A stretch of DNA of 64,000 nucleotides from Multivorans sp965116445 (GTDB lineage: Bacteria; Acidobacteriota; Thermoanaerobaculia; Multivoradales; Multivoraceae): positions 310,001 through 374,000 of the forward strand of contig OZ220688.1 in the NCBI GenBank assembly GCA_965116445.1, read 5' to 3'. Position 1 is the first letter of the stretch. Each line of letters starts with the position of its first letter. The position numbers were made by a program, and so were the translations under genes. Below the pieces are notes generated by a model. It saw only the letters and a program-made list of their open reading frames with translations. It did no database searches and was not told the origin of the DNA. Of this stretch, positions 17,614 to 26,648 are shown one piece after another.

Positions 17614-19674
17614 GTGCCCAGTCGCGAGAACCGACCGAATCCAAGGAGGCCATGGCGCCGAGCCGCGTGGCTGTTGGGGCTGCTTCTCGCCCTGGCCGGC
17701 TCGATCACCGTCCTCTCGCTGGACTCGCCGCTGGTCCTGGACCTGCTGGCCGGCACCGTCGTCACCGTGGTGGGGGCGGTGTTCGCTTGGGTGGCCTTCG
17801 TCTGGCTGCAGCGCCGGATTCTGTGGCGCGTCGGTCGTCGCCTGGCCTTCAGTTACGTCCTGCTGGGCCTGCTGCCCTTCCTGCTCAGCCTGGTGCTGGT
17901 GACCGTCTCCGCCTATCTCCTGTCCGGGTTCTTCCTCGGTCACCTGTACCGCGACGCGGCGATCGGCCTCCACGAGGAACTCGAGGCGGTCTCCGCCTTC
18001 CTCATCCAGCCTCTCGAGATGGGCCTCTTCGATCCCTCCGGCCTGCCGACCACGCAGGACGGTGCGGCGCTGGCCTACTACCAGGGAGGCGCACTGGCGG
18101 CCGGGGACCCGAGGGCGCCGGATTCCTTCCCGGAGTGGTTGGAATCGGACAGCGAGTTCGACCGCCAGCAACGCCGTAGCAAGGTCCCTGAACTGGTCGT
18201 GCTGCCCGACGGTTCGGCGACCCTGGCGGCGGGCTTTCGACGCGGGACGTCGGCGGTGCTGGCCTTCTACGATCCCGAAGTCGGGGGCCTGCTGGAACGG
18301 GAGTTGAGCCGCCGGAGCGATGTCTGGACGCGGCTCCGGCGCCAGGGGGAGACGGACGGCACGGAATGGACGGTTCAGTTCCTGGATGCCCAGTTCGTGC
18401 TCCAGCCGCTGGCGCGGACCCGCGGCGGTGAGGAACGCGAGGCCTTCTTCGAGTCCCTTGGCGCCAGCTCGCCGTTCAGCATCGTCGGCGTCGAAATGGC
18501 CGGACCGCTGCACGCCTTCGCCAGCGGCGAACCGGTCTCGCCGCCGGTATCGGCATCGCTCGCCGCCACCCAGCGGATCGTGTTTCGACACCTTTTCTCC
18601 TCATCCGCCCAGGTCGACAGTCTCGGCTGGATCGCGTTCGGCATCGCCACCTTCCTGCTGTTCGACGTCTTCATCGCGGCGACGGTCATGGCCATGTTCA
18701 TGATTCTCGGGCTCAGTCGCGCGGTGAACCGGCTGAGTGCGGCGACCGGGAAGGTGCAGGCGGGTGACTTCTCTGCCCGCATCCCCGTGAGCCGCCGGGA
18801 CCAGATCGGCGCCCTGCAGACCTCGTTCAACGAGATGGCGGAGAGCCTGGAGGGCCTGGTCGCCGAGCGAGCCGCGAAGCACGCCCTGGAGCAGGAACTC
18901 GAGATCGCCCGCGAAGTCCAGAAGAGCCTGATTCCGGGCCGCAGCCTGCAGGCCGAAGGCGTGGAGTTCGCCACCTACTTCGAGCCCTCGGCGGCGATCG
19001 GCGGCGACTACTTCGACATCGTTCGGCTTCCCGCGGAGGACGGCGGCGAGAGCGATCGACTGGCGGTTGTCATCGCGGATGTCGCAGGGCATGGTCTCTC
19101 GGCGGGTCTGCGCATGGCGATGCTCAAGGCGGGGCTTCTGACCCTGGTCGAGGAGGGCAAGCCGCCGCGGGAGATCCTGTCGGCACTCGATCGACTCGTA
19201 CGTTCCGGCGGCGACCGCACCTTCGTGACCTCGAGTCTGTCGCTCATCGATCTGTCCGCGGGCGTCGTCGACATAACGAATGCAGGGCATCCTCCGGCCT
19301 ACCTGCTGCGGCGGAACGAAGTGGAGGAGATCCTGCTGCCGGGCACGCCGCTCGGGGCGCTGGGCGAGGACTACGGCTTCCGGCGCATCGAGCTGCAGGC
19401 GGGAGATGTCCTCGTCTGGCTGTCGGACGGTTTCATCGAGGCTCCCGGCGGCGACGGCGAACCGTTCGGCTACGACCGGACCAGGGACTCGCTAAAGGGA
19501 TCAGCCGGCACCGCCAAGGAGGTGTGCGACCGGATTCTGGCGAAGATGAGGCGGCATACCGACGGCGCGGGCGCCCAGGACGATCTGACCCTGGTCGTGA
19601 TGCGCTATCAACCGGAAGCCGGAGCGATGGAGAGTCCCGCTGCGCCACAACTCATGACCGCGGCCGGCGCCTGA
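17614..19674 (+). CDS. membrane HAMP-PP2C serine phosphatase (RsbU/SpoIIE type)
   Basis: This 686-residue sensor phosphatase starts with GTG. It has two or three N-terminal helices (about 18-42, 43-66, 80-108), a periplasmic sensory part to about 325, another helix pair (330-370), a HAMP domain (ATGKVQAGDFSARIPVSRRDQIG), a short coiled coil ending REVQKSLIPG, and a PP2C domain. The metal ligands are in GGDYFD (near 464), DVAGHG, and QDDLTL near the end. Such proteins dephosphorylate anti-sigma-factor antagonists in partner-switching pathways. No STAS or anti-sigma gene is next to it. It is read divergently from korA. Confidence 0.9.
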   Translation: MPSRENRPNPRRPWRRAAWLLGLLLALAGSITVLSLDSPLVLDLLAGTVVTVVGAVFAWVAFVWLQRRILWRVGRRLAFSYVLLGLLPFLLSLVLVTVSAYLLSGFFLGHLYRDAAIGLHEELEAVSAFLIQPLEMGLFDPSGLPTTQDGAALAYYQGGALAAGDPRAPDSFPEWLESDSEFDRQQRRSKVPELVVLPDGSATLAAGFRRGTSAVLAFYDPEVGGLLERELSRRSDVWTRLRRQGETDGTEWTVQFLDAQFVLQPLARTRGGEEREAFFESLGASSPFSIVGVEMAGPLHAFASGEPVSPPVSASLAATQRIVFRHLFSSSAQVDSLGWIAFGIATFLLFDVFIAATVMAMFMILGLSRAVNRLSAATGKVQAGDFSARIPVSRRDQIGALQTSFNEMAESLEGLVAERAAKHALEQELEIAREVQKSLIPGRSLQAEGVEFATYFEPSAAIGGDYFDIVRLPAEDGGESDRLAVVIADVAGHGLSAGLRMAMLKAGLLTLVEEGKPPREILSALDRLVRSGGDRTFVTSSLSLIDLSAGVVDITNAGHPPAYLLRRNEVEEILLPGTPLGALGEDYGFRRIELQAGDVLVWLSDGFIEAPGGDGEPFGYDRTRDSLKGSAGTAKEVCDRILAKMRRHTDGAGAQDDLTLVVMRYQPEAGAMESPAAPQLMTAAGA

Positions 19675-19684
19675 CGGGGGGCGC

Positions 19685-20377
19685 GTGAGGGTGGGTTCGC
19701 GGGTCGCTGCGGCGGCCGTCGTCCTGGTTCTGTGCGCCTCCGCGGCCGGAGCGGAACTGGCTGTCCTGACCAACGGTTATCGCTACCGCGTGACCGCGTG
19801 GGAACTCCTCGACGAGCCGGGCACGAACGCCGAGCGCATCCGGCTGACGCTGGAGAAGGGCGGTTCGGTCACCCTGCCCTTGATGCGGGTCGAGCGCATC
19901 GTCGACGACGAGATCGTCGAGGAGCCGCCGCCACCCGAGCCGTCGCCGGAGGCCGGCTTCTCGCTCGACTACCGGCCCGGACAGACCGCGCCGGCCGTTC
20001 CCTACGGCGAACTGTTCCTCGAGATCGGCCGCGAACACGAGCTGAACCCCGATCTGCTAGCCGCGATGGCGCGGGCGGAGTCAGCCTACGATCCCGGTGC
20101 GGTGTCGTCGAAGGGCGCCCGGGGCCTGCTCCAGCTCATGCCGGCGACCGCCGAGCGCTTCGGCGTTCCGGCGCGGGAGCTGGACGAACCCGCGCGCAAC
20201 GTGCTCGCCGCGGCCCGGTACCTGACCTGGCTGCGCCGTCGGTTCGAGGACGACCTGCCCCGCGTGCTGGCGGGCTACAACGCGGGCGAGGGGGCCGTCG
20301 ATGTCCACGACGGGGTACCGCCCTACCGGGAGACGGTGAACTTCATCGGCCGCGTCTACGGCTTCCTCGGGCTTTGA
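19685..20377 (+). CDS. lytic transglycosylase (SLT family), secreted
   Basis: This 230-residue protein has an N-terminal signal peptide (1-23), a Pro-rich linker (80-90) and a C-terminal SLT domain. The catalytic Glu is E132 in ARAESAYDP, followed by GARGLLQLMPATA and AGYNAGEGAV. It cuts the MurNAc-GlcNAc bond of peptidoglycan to leave 1,6-anhydroMurNAc. The GTG start lies 11 bases after the stop of the phosphatase gene, so the two may share a transcript. Confidence 0.9.
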   Translation: MRVGSRVAAAAVVLVLCASAAGAELAVLTNGYRYRVTAWELLDEPGTNAERIRLTLEKGGSVTLPLMRVERIVDDEIVEEPPPPEPSPEAGFSLDYRPGQTAPAVPYGELFLEIGREHELNPDLLAAMARAESAYDPGAVSSKGARGLLQLMPATAERFGVPARELDEPARNVLAAARYLTWLRRRFEDDLPRVLAGYNAGEGAVDVHDGVPPYRETVNFIGRVYGFLGL

Positions 20378-20379
20378 AC

Positions 20380-20408
20380 ACCGGGTGCGCCGGCCTTCTG
20401 GCCGGCAT
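20380..20408. repeat. REP-like palindrome, copy 1
   Basis: ACCGGGTGCG is followed by CCGGCC-TTCT-GGCCGG and CAT. It sits directly after the transglycosylase stop, where it could end transcription between two convergent genes. It is the reference copy for the family described under findings. Confidence 0.8.
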
Positions 20409-20443
20409 TCCGGCCCACGCCGCCAGCCCGAGTCATGCCGCCC

Positions 20444-21370
20444 CTACCGCGCCCGCGGGTGATACCTGTCGTACAGCGACCGCAGCCGGTGCTCGTGGAT
20501 GTGGGTGTAGATCTGCGTCGTCGTGATGTTCGCGTGGCCGAGCATGACCTGGACCGCGCGCAGGTCGGCACCGTGCTCGAGCAGGTGGGTGGCGAAGCTG
20601 TGCCGCAGCACATGGGGCGACAGGTCGGGAATGCCGGCGCCCCGGCCGTAGTTTCTGAGCAGCTTCCAGAACCCTTGCCGGGTCAGTCCGCTGCCGCGAT
20701 AGCTGACGAAGACCACATCGTGGCGGCCCTTCGCCATCACCGGCCGCACCTCCCCCAGGTAGCGGTTCAGCCAGGTCTCGGCCGACTCGCCCACCGGCAC
20801 GACCCGTTCCTTGGCCCCCTTGCCGAACGCGATGAGGAAGCCCGCGTCGAGCTGGAGCTGGCTCCGTTCGAGGCCGACCATCTCGCTGACGCGCAGGCCG
20901 GTGGCGTAGAGCAACTCGATCATCGCCCGGTCGCGGACGCCCGGCGGCCGACCGGTGTCGGGAGCGCGGAGCAGAGCCTCGACCTGCTCCTGGCTCAGCA
21001 CCTTGGGCAAACGTCGCGGCAGGCGCGGCGGGTAGAGATTGACCGCCGGGTTGTCGTCGCGGTCGCCTTCGCCCACCAGGAACGCATAGAACTGGCGCAT
21101 CGAAACGAGGGCGCGGCTGATCGAGCGCGGCGACAGCGCCTCCCGGCGCAGTCGCCTGAGGTGACGGCCGAGCTGGTTCACGTCCGCGGTCAACAGGTCG
21201 CCGCCGTCATCCTCCAGGTTGCTCGTCAGCCGGCGGAGATCCCGCCGGTAGGCGTCCACCGTGTGCTGGGAGAGGCCCCGCTCGACCAGCAGACCATCCA
21301 GATAGCGGTCCAGTGTCCGCTCACTCTCGGACACCGCGGCCGGCCGGCTCAAGGTCTTCGTCGCGGGCAT
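20444..21370 (-). CDS. xerD: tyrosine recombinase of the XerC/XerD type
   Basis: This 308-residue protein has an N-terminal SAM-like core-binding domain (15-105) and a catalytic domain. Catalytic residues visible are R160 (ATGLRVSE), K184 (GKGAKER), H253 and R256 (SPHVLRHSFATH), H279 (LGHANITTT) and Y288 (TQIYTH). The length and spacing match XerC/XerD, which resolve chromosome dimers at dif. XerD is more likely than XerC from the N-terminal SERTLDRYLDGLLVERGLS block but not certain. The start is the ATG at 21370-21368; the frame upstream passes through a REP copy. Confidence 0.85.
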   Translation of the reverse strand: MPATKTLSRPAAVSESERTLDRYLDGLLVERGLSQHTVDAYRRDLRRLTSNLEDDGGDLLTADVNQLGRHLRRLRREALSPRSISRALVSMRQFYAFLVGEGDRDDNPAVNLYPPRLPRRLPKVLSQEQVEALLRAPDTGRPPGVRDRAMIELLYATGLRVSEMVGLERSQLQLDAGFLIAFGKGAKERVVPVGESAETWLNRYLGEVRPVMAKGRHDVVFVSYRGSGLTRQGFWKLLRNYGRGAGIPDLSPHVLRHSFATHLLEHGADLRAVQVMLGHANITTTQIYTHIHEHRLRSLYDRYHPRAR

Positions 21371-21404
21371 GTCGTATAGCGAGCAATCTATCAGTGTGCC
21401 AACC

Positions 21405-21460
21405 ACTGGGTGCGCCGGCCTTCTGGCCGGCATCAAGCGCGCAGCCGCGAAGCGGCGCGC
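21405..21460. repeat. REP-like palindrome, copy 2, with a second GAA-loop hairpin
   Basis: The palindrome spans 21405-21433 (ACTGGGTGCGCCGGCC, then TTCTGGCCGGCAT). A second hairpin, GCCGC-GAA-GCGGC with outer pairs, spans 21439-21460. The pair lies in the 116-base gap between divergent xerD and the M28 peptidase gene. Confidence 0.8.
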
Positions 21461-21486
21461 GAGTCGTGCCGCGTTACGATTCCCCA

Positions 21487-23175
21487 ATGACCAAACGATC
21501 TCTCGCACTTGCGTTTTCTGTTCTCTTCTGCGTCCTCGGCGCCTGCAGCGCACCCGCTCCGGCCCCCGATACCGCAGCCCAACTCGACACGTGGATCGCC
21601 GACCTGGCCGCCGACGCGATGGAAGGCCGCGGCCCCGGCACGGCCGGCGACGTGATGGCGCGCAAGTACATCGCCGACGTGATGGCCGGCATGGGCCTCG
21701 AACCCGCGGCCGCCGACGGTAGCTGGGAGCAGCCCTTCGACATCGTCGGTATCGACGCGGCGGTGCCCGAGACCTGGACTTTCGAGTCGAGCGGCGGCGA
21801 CAGCGTGGAGTTCGCGTTCTGGGACGAGTTCATCGCCCACAGCGGCGTCCAGTCGGACCAGGCCGCGATCGAGAACGCCGAGCTCGTGTTCGTCGGCTAC
21901 GGCATCCAGGCGCCCGAGTACGGCTGGGACGACTACGGCGACGCGGATCTCGCCGGCAAGGTGCTCGTCATGTTGAACAACGATCCGGACTGGGATCCGG
22001 ACCTGTTCGAGGGCGACCGCCGCCTCTACTACGGCCGCTGGACGTACAAGTACGAGAGCGCGGCGGCTCAGGGCGCGGTCGGTGCGATCATCATCCACAC
22101 GACCCCTTCGGCCGGCTACCCGTTTCAGGTCGTACAGACCTCCTGGACCGGCCCACAGTTCGAGCTACCCGCGGAAGGCGAGGCCCGCACCCAGATCAAC
22201 GCCTGGCTGACGGAGGACGCGTCCCGGCGGCTCTTCGCGCTGGCCGGCGTCGACTACGACGAGACCCTGGAATCGGCCCGGAGCGCCGACTTCGCGCCGG
22301 TGCCACTGGGCCTGTCCACCAGTCTGTCGCTGACGAACACGGTGACCAGCGAGCAGACCGCCAACGTGCTCGGCGCCCTGCCCGGCAGCGACCCGGAACT
22401 GGCCGACGAGTAAGTCGTCTTCACCGCCCACCACGACCACATCGGTATCTCGCCGGACGAGAGCCTGGAAGACCGGATCTACAACGGCGCCCTCGACAAC
22501 GCGGCCGGCGTCGCCCAGGTGCTCGCGATCGCCGGCGAGCTGGCAACGCAGAAGCCCGGACCGAGCCGCTCGATGCTGTTCGCCCTGGTCGGCGCCGAGG
22601 AGCAGGGACTGCTCGGATCCGAGTACTACGCCGCTCACCCCACGGTGCCGCCCGGCAAGATGGCGGCGAACATCAACTACGACGGCGGCAACCAGTGGGG
22701 CCGCACCCGCGACGTGACCTACATCGGCTACGGCAAGTCGAGCCTCGACGCCGTCGTCGAAGCGGCCGCGGCCGAACAGGGCCGCAGCGTGCTTCCCGAC
22801 CAGTTCCCGGACCGCGGCTTCTTCTACCGCTCCGACCAGTTGAACTTCGCCCGCATCGGCGTGCCGGCGATCTACCTGGACAACGGCACCGACTTCATCG
22901 ACCGCCCCGAAGGCTGGGGCCACGAGCAGTTGGAGGCCTGGACCGCGAACATCTACCACCAGGTCTCCGACGAGTACGGCGAGGACTGGAACCTCGAAGG
23001 CATGGTCGATGACGTAGAGCTCGGCCTGGCCTGCGCCCGCGCGATTTCCGAGAATCCCGAACTACCGTCCTGGAATCCCGGCGACGAGTTCGAGGCGGCA
23101 CGGCTCGCGGCGTTGGCCGCCGTGGCAGACGACCAGGTGGGCTCAGTTGCTGTAGGCGTTCATGAGCTCGAGTAG
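21487..23175 (+). pseudogene. M28 family metallopeptidase lipoprotein with an in-frame TAA
   Basis: The frame encodes a full-length M28 aminopeptidase-like protein: lipoprotein signal (FCVLGAC lipobox), a PA-like inserted domain (to about 290), then the peptidase. A TAA at 22411-22413 (codon 309) interrupts it just before the metal site. The frame continues intact with VVFTAHHDHIG, D337 in ALDNAAG, the E371-E372 pair in GAEEQGLLGSE, D399 in NYDGG and a late YHQVSDE. Homologs have Tyr in this position, so a single TAC to TAA change would explain it. The N-terminal product alone lacks all ligands; a GTG at 22519 would restart beyond HHDH. Assembly error, strain mutation or read-through are alternatives. 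Confidence 0.75.
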
Positions 23176-23784
23176 CCGATGGCACGAGGCCAGCGTTCCC
23201 GGAGTCGCACGGCCGCCGGCTCGCCGCCTGGTGGCGATCGCCAGGCTGTCGTTCAGGTAGCCCAGTCTCCGGTACTCGGCGCGGAGGTCGCGCCACGGTA
23301 CCGTTGTCGTGGGCAGACCGTGCTTCCGGGCGGTCCGGGCGAGAAGCCGAGCTTTCGACGGAGCATCCCAGGCCAGAACGACGCCGGCGGCCTCGAGCGT
23401 TTGGACGAGAGGGTCGTGGACCTCGGACCAGGGCAGGACATCGGCGCCCCCGGGCAGGTTGCCGGCTGGGCCGTGGGAGGTTGCGACTTCCGCTGTACTT
23501 GTTCCGGCGCCAGCGACCGCGACACGAGGCAGCAGCCCTCCGATGGCCGCAAACCTCGCCGCAAACCGAGCCGCGCCAGTCGTGTCGATCAGCGCGATCA
23601 GGACCGTGTCGGAACGGCCGGCTGCCCGTGTCTGCGCGATGTCGAGGATCAGGGCGTCGCGGCGGTTCAGCAGGTCGCGCCAGCGCAGGTTCGCAACCTG
23701 GGCCTGGCGGCCGCTGGAAACGGTTGACGGCTGCCAGAACCGCCGCCAACGACCGGGATGGCTAGCTGTTGCGTGCGGGCTCAT
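23143..23784 (-). CDS. degenerate DnaQ-like (DEDDh) exonuclease homolog
   Basis: This 213-residue protein follows the plan of 3'-5' exonucleases: a first strand LILDIAQTRAAGRSDTVLIA, a middle VVLAWDAPSKARLLARTARKH and a following PWRDLRAEYRRL. The active-site residues look lost: the DxE of motif I reads DIA, motif II reads AWDAPSK rather than N..FD, and the HxAxxD motif is not convincing. It may be an inactive paralog or a decayed gene. It ends 33 bases inside the convergent M28 gene. No strong ribosome-binding site precedes the ATG at 23784. Confidence 0.5.
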   Translation of the reverse strand: MSPHATASHPGRWRRFWQPSTVSSGRQAQVANLRWRDLLNRRDALILDIAQTRAAGRSDTVLIALIDTTGAARFAARFAAIGGLLPRVAVAGAGTSTAEVATSHGPAGNLPGGADVLPWSEVHDPLVQTLEAAGVVLAWDAPSKARLLARTARKHGLPTTTVPWRDLRAEYRRLGYLNDSLAIATRRRAGGRATPGTLASCHRLLELMNAYSN

Positions 23785-23968
23785 GACCGTTGTGCAGTGC
23801 AGTCGTCAGGTCGTTGTTGGCGATCGGGTCGTCTGGATCCGACACGGCGAGGAGTCTACTGTCAAGCTGAGGGCGACCAGATGCAATGTGGTCGGGTCAT
23901 GACGAGAGCGAGTCCTGTTCCGGTACCCTGTACCGCCTCCTTCCTCCCCTGACAAAGGAACCACGCTG

Positions 23969-24208
23969 ATGACCGAACCCCGCATCGCGGCCCGAGTGCC
24001 TGCCAAGATCGAACTGGAGGCCGGGACCTACTGGTGGTGCCGCTGCGGCCGGTCGGAGAATCAGCCGTTCTGCGACGGCTCTCACCGCGGCACGGAGTTC
24101 GAGCCGATGCGCTTGACCCTGGAGGAGGACCGCAGGGTCGCGCTCTGCCAATGCAAGCGGAGCGACAAGATGCCGCACTGCGACGGCAGCCATCGGTTCC
24201 TGGACTGA
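23969..24208 (+). CDS. double CDGSH iron-sulfur protein
   Basis: This 79-residue protein has two CDGSH motifs. The first has C24, C26, C35 and H39 (CRCGRSENQPFCDGSH); the second has C60, C62, C71 and H75 (CQCKRSDKMPHCDGSH). Each binds a [2Fe-2S] cluster with three Cys and one His in this family. The start is the ATG at 23969 with AAAGGAA upstream. Bacterial double-CDGSH proteins are thought to handle electron transfer or cluster transfer; no partner is next to it. Confidence 0.92.
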   Translation: MTEPRIAARVPAKIELEAGTYWWCRCGRSENQPFCDGSHRGTEFEPMRLTLEEDRRVALCQCKRSDKMPHCDGSHRFLD

Positions 24209-24277
24209 GTCGTTTCGGATTGACCGGGACTCGCCAGCATGCGAGACTGTCTCGCAGAAGCGATACGGGAGGCTCGA

Positions 24278-24559
24278 GTGACGACGGAGAGTTCGATGTT
24301 GCACGTCCGGATGGACACCGAGATGAAGCAGAAGGCGACGGCAGCGCTCGCAGCGATGGGACTGACGGCTTCGGAGGCCGTGCGGCTGTTGTTCCACCGT
24401 ATCGCCGTCGATCAGGCCTTCCCGCTCGAGCTCAAGGTGCCGAACGCGCGGACCCGCGACGCGATGGCCGAGGTGGACGAGATGGTGCGGAAACGCAGCG
24501 CGCGGTTCGCCAGCGCAGACGAGGTGTTTGCGGAGCTTGAAGAAGCCAGCGGCCAGTAA
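24278..24559 (+). CDS. RelB/DinJ family antitoxin
   Basis: This 93-residue protein starts at the GTG 24278, which has GGGAGG five bases upstream; the ATG at 24296 is an alternative. The ribbon-helix-helix part (LHVRMDTEMKQKATAALAAM followed by GLTASEAVRLLFHRI) is typical of DinJ, which represses its own promoter and binds YafQ through its C-terminus. It overlaps the toxin gene by about 32 bases, the usual toxin-antitoxin layout. Palindromes just upstream (GCGAGACTGTCTCGC at 24241-24255) could be its operator. Confidence 0.85.
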   Translation: MTTESSMLHVRMDTEMKQKATAALAAMGLTASEAVRLLFHRIAVDQAFPLELKVPNARTRDAMAEVDEMVRKRSARFASADEVFAELEEASGQ

Positions 24560-24863
24560 ACGGGCCAAGCTACCGCGCCGAGCCGACTATGCCCGGCAGT
24601 TCCTCAGGGACTGGCAGAGGCTCTCGCGCTCCGGCCGATACGACATGAATCGGCTGAAGGCGGTCATGCTCCTCCTCATCGCCAACGATGCCCCGCTCGG
24701 CCCCGAACGGAGGGACCACGCGCTCAAGGGCTCCTGGACGCGCTATCGGGAATGCCACATCGGCGGCGACTTCCTTCTGATTTATCGCATCGACGACGCG
24801 GACCGGCCGAGCGGGTCCATCTACTTCGCTCGCGCAGGCACGCACGCGGAACTCTTCGAATGA
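24528..24863 (+). CDS. YafQ family toxin (RelE superfamily mRNA interferase)
   Basis: This 111-residue protein (start TTG at 24528, or TTG at 24537) has the YafQ plan: basic N-terminus, QFLRDWQRLSRSGR, DHALKGSW, and the active-site segment YRECHIGGDFLLIYRI with a C-terminal ARAGTHAELFE. RelE-like toxins cleave mRNA in the ribosome; key residues in YafQ are two His, Asp and the terminal His/Phe region, consistent with H at RECHIGGD and GTHAELF. It overlaps the antitoxin end. Confidence 0.88.
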   Translation: MRSLKKPAASKRAKLPRRADYARQFLRDWQRLSRSGRYDMNRLKAVMLLLIANDAPLGPERRDHALKGSWTRYRECHIGGDFLLIYRIDDADRPSGSIYFARAGTHAELFE

Positions 24864-25403
24864 CGACCGGCAGGAGCGGGGCGTCACGACAATGTCCAAC
24901 TTGTTCAGACTCCAGACAGAGTAGCGAGTCCATGAGCGAAGCGCGTCTTGCTGACCGTGTGCCGGGTTTTAGTACGTGAACGGCTCGGTCGGAAGGTCCA
25001 TCTTCTCCCGGTGACCGGGACGATCCCGAGCACCGCGCTGACTGAGGAGCACGCACCAGGAATCCCGATGCGAAGCGCAGCCCCCGAATCAGGAAGCGCG
25101 TCCGGCCGCCCGCCACGCGTCGAGTCCACCCCCTTGGCCGGCGCTCCGACCACCGTTGAGCGACGTCTGCGGAGCCGCCGAGAGCACGGCGGAGAAGCGG
25201 GTGTTGTCTCGAGGGCTCGCCCAATACCGCCGGCCCCTGGACACCACGGGCCCGCGATGAGGGCCCCCAAAGGACTCGACCTGACCAGCCGGAGCACCTT
25301 CGCTATGCTCAGGTCTTGCCGGTCTGCCGGCTGGCCGAGCTAGCGATTTCGTCTGCCTCTACCAACCCCCACGAGACCGCCTTCGCCGTCACAGGAACAG
25401 CCC
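24864..25403. other. 540-base gap without a convincing gene
   Basis: No frame in this stretch has domain-like sequence, a ribosome-binding site and sensible codon use. It separates the toxin-antitoxin pair from the lower-GC nuclease gene, so it may be the boundary of the acquired segment. No direct repeat or integrase gene is visible. Confidence 0.4.
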
Positions 25404-26648
25404 ATGCCCCTGTTCGACCTTTGGAAGGCACAACCAAACGAACTCGCGAGCAAGCAGATCGACCAACTCATCGCGATTGCTGGCGAGGGGAAGCTGCGAG
25501 ACGATAACGACACGTCCAGGGAGTTTCGGGAGTTCCTCCAGAGTGCTCCATCACGTCTTCTCGCACGATATTCGCACCAGTGTTTGGAGAAGAGCTTCGG
25601 GGACTCAGGCTTAGCACTACAGGACATCGTGAACGAAGTCGGTCGGCGCCTCGGGTTTGGGGTGCGACCCGGTCGCTACAGGGGATCTCAGAAGGCCATC
25701 GGCTTCGATGGCCTCTGGACCTCACCGGAAGGCCGTTCGATCGTCGTTGAAGTCAAGACGACAGATGCCTATCGCTTCTCACTGGAGACACTTGCGGGCT
25801 ACCGAAGACGCCTCAGCGATGAGGGTATCGTACCACTGGAAGAGTCGTCGATTCTGATCGTTGTGGGTCGCGAGGACACAGGAGACCTGGAGGCACAAAT
25901 TCGGGGCTCGCGGCACGCTTGGGACATGAGACTCATCAGTGTTGAGTACCTTCTGCGGCTACTAACCGTGCGGGAAGATGTCGAGAATCCACAGACAGCG
26001 GGGAGAATCCGCGCTGTTCTGGCTCCCGAGGAGTTCACCAGGGTCGACGGGATCATCGACCTGATCTTCTCGACGGCAGAGGATCTGCAGGAGGAGGAAC
26101 TGTCGACGACCGAACCCACCGACGAGTCGCCTAGTAGGGAACAAGAGAAGACGCCGCCGGCCAGCTTTCACCAGGATTGCGTGCGCCGCATTCAGTTTGA
26201 GCTCGACGAGGCCCTAGTTCGGCGCTCCCGAGCAACCTTCTCGACGCCAGAAGATCGACTCCGCGTAGTGTGCGTCGTCTCGAAGGCGTATGAGCATGCC
26301 GGCCAGACGGAGTATTGGTATTCCTTCCATCCGCACCAAGCCGAGTTCCTGGAGACAGCGCCCGACTCGTTCGTCGCCCTGGGTTGCGGTGCCCCCGAGC
26401 AGATCCTGCTGATCCGCTTCCAGAAGTTTGCGCCTTGGCTTGACGCTATGAACCGCACTGACAAGGGACAGGGCGAGTTCTACTGGCACGTCAAAGTCCG
26501 TCGGTCATCGGCCGGCACCTTTGATTTGCGGCTAAGGAAAGGCACACAACCACCCGACCTGACCGAGTACCTAATCGAGCCCCGATCTGCCGGAAACCCA
26601 AGCTCGAGTCGCCCGTGCGACGGCGAGGCGACGGAGGCTCCTGGTTGA
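25404..26648 (+). CDS. PD-(D/E)XK-like restriction endonuclease-type protein
   Basis: This 414-residue protein has an N-terminal helical part (WKAQPNELASKQIDQLIAIA, then DDNDTSREFREFL) and a PD-(D/E)XK-like core: GFDGLW as the Asp, then VVEVKTTDAYRFSLETL with E-V-K. The C-terminal half (from 220) includes an acidic linker and a domain ending YWHVKVRRS. The N-terminal motif is found in uncharacterised restriction-like proteins. No methylase is adjacent. Codon use is plainly lower in GC than the surrounding genes, which suggests recent transfer. The stop overlaps a TTG of the small gene at 26645. Confidence 0.7.
   Translation: MPLFDLWKAQPNELASKQIDQLIAIAGEGKLRDDNDTSREFREFLQSAPSRLLARYSHQCLEKSFGDSGLALQDIVNEVGRRLGFGVRPGRYRGSQKAIGFDGLWTSPEGRSIVVEVKTTDAYRFSLETLAGYRRRLSDEGIVPLEESSILIVVGREDTGDLEAQIRGSRHAWDMRLISVEYLLRLLTVREDVENPQTAGRIRAVLAPEEFTRVDGIIDLIFSTAEDLQEEELSTTEPTDESPSREQEKTPPASFHQDCVRRIQFELDEALVRRSRATFSTPEDRLRVVCVVSKAYEHAGQTEYWYSFHPHQAEFLETAPDSFVALGCGAPEQILLIRFQKFAPWLDAMNRTDKGQGEFYWHVKVRRSSAGTFDLRLRKGTQPPDLTEYLIEPRSAGNPSSSRPCDGEATEAPG

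Noticed and set aside
24948..25343. 131-codon frame in the 24.9-25.4 kb gap
   Set aside because: No ribosome-binding site, no domain, low-complexity Arg/Pro composition.
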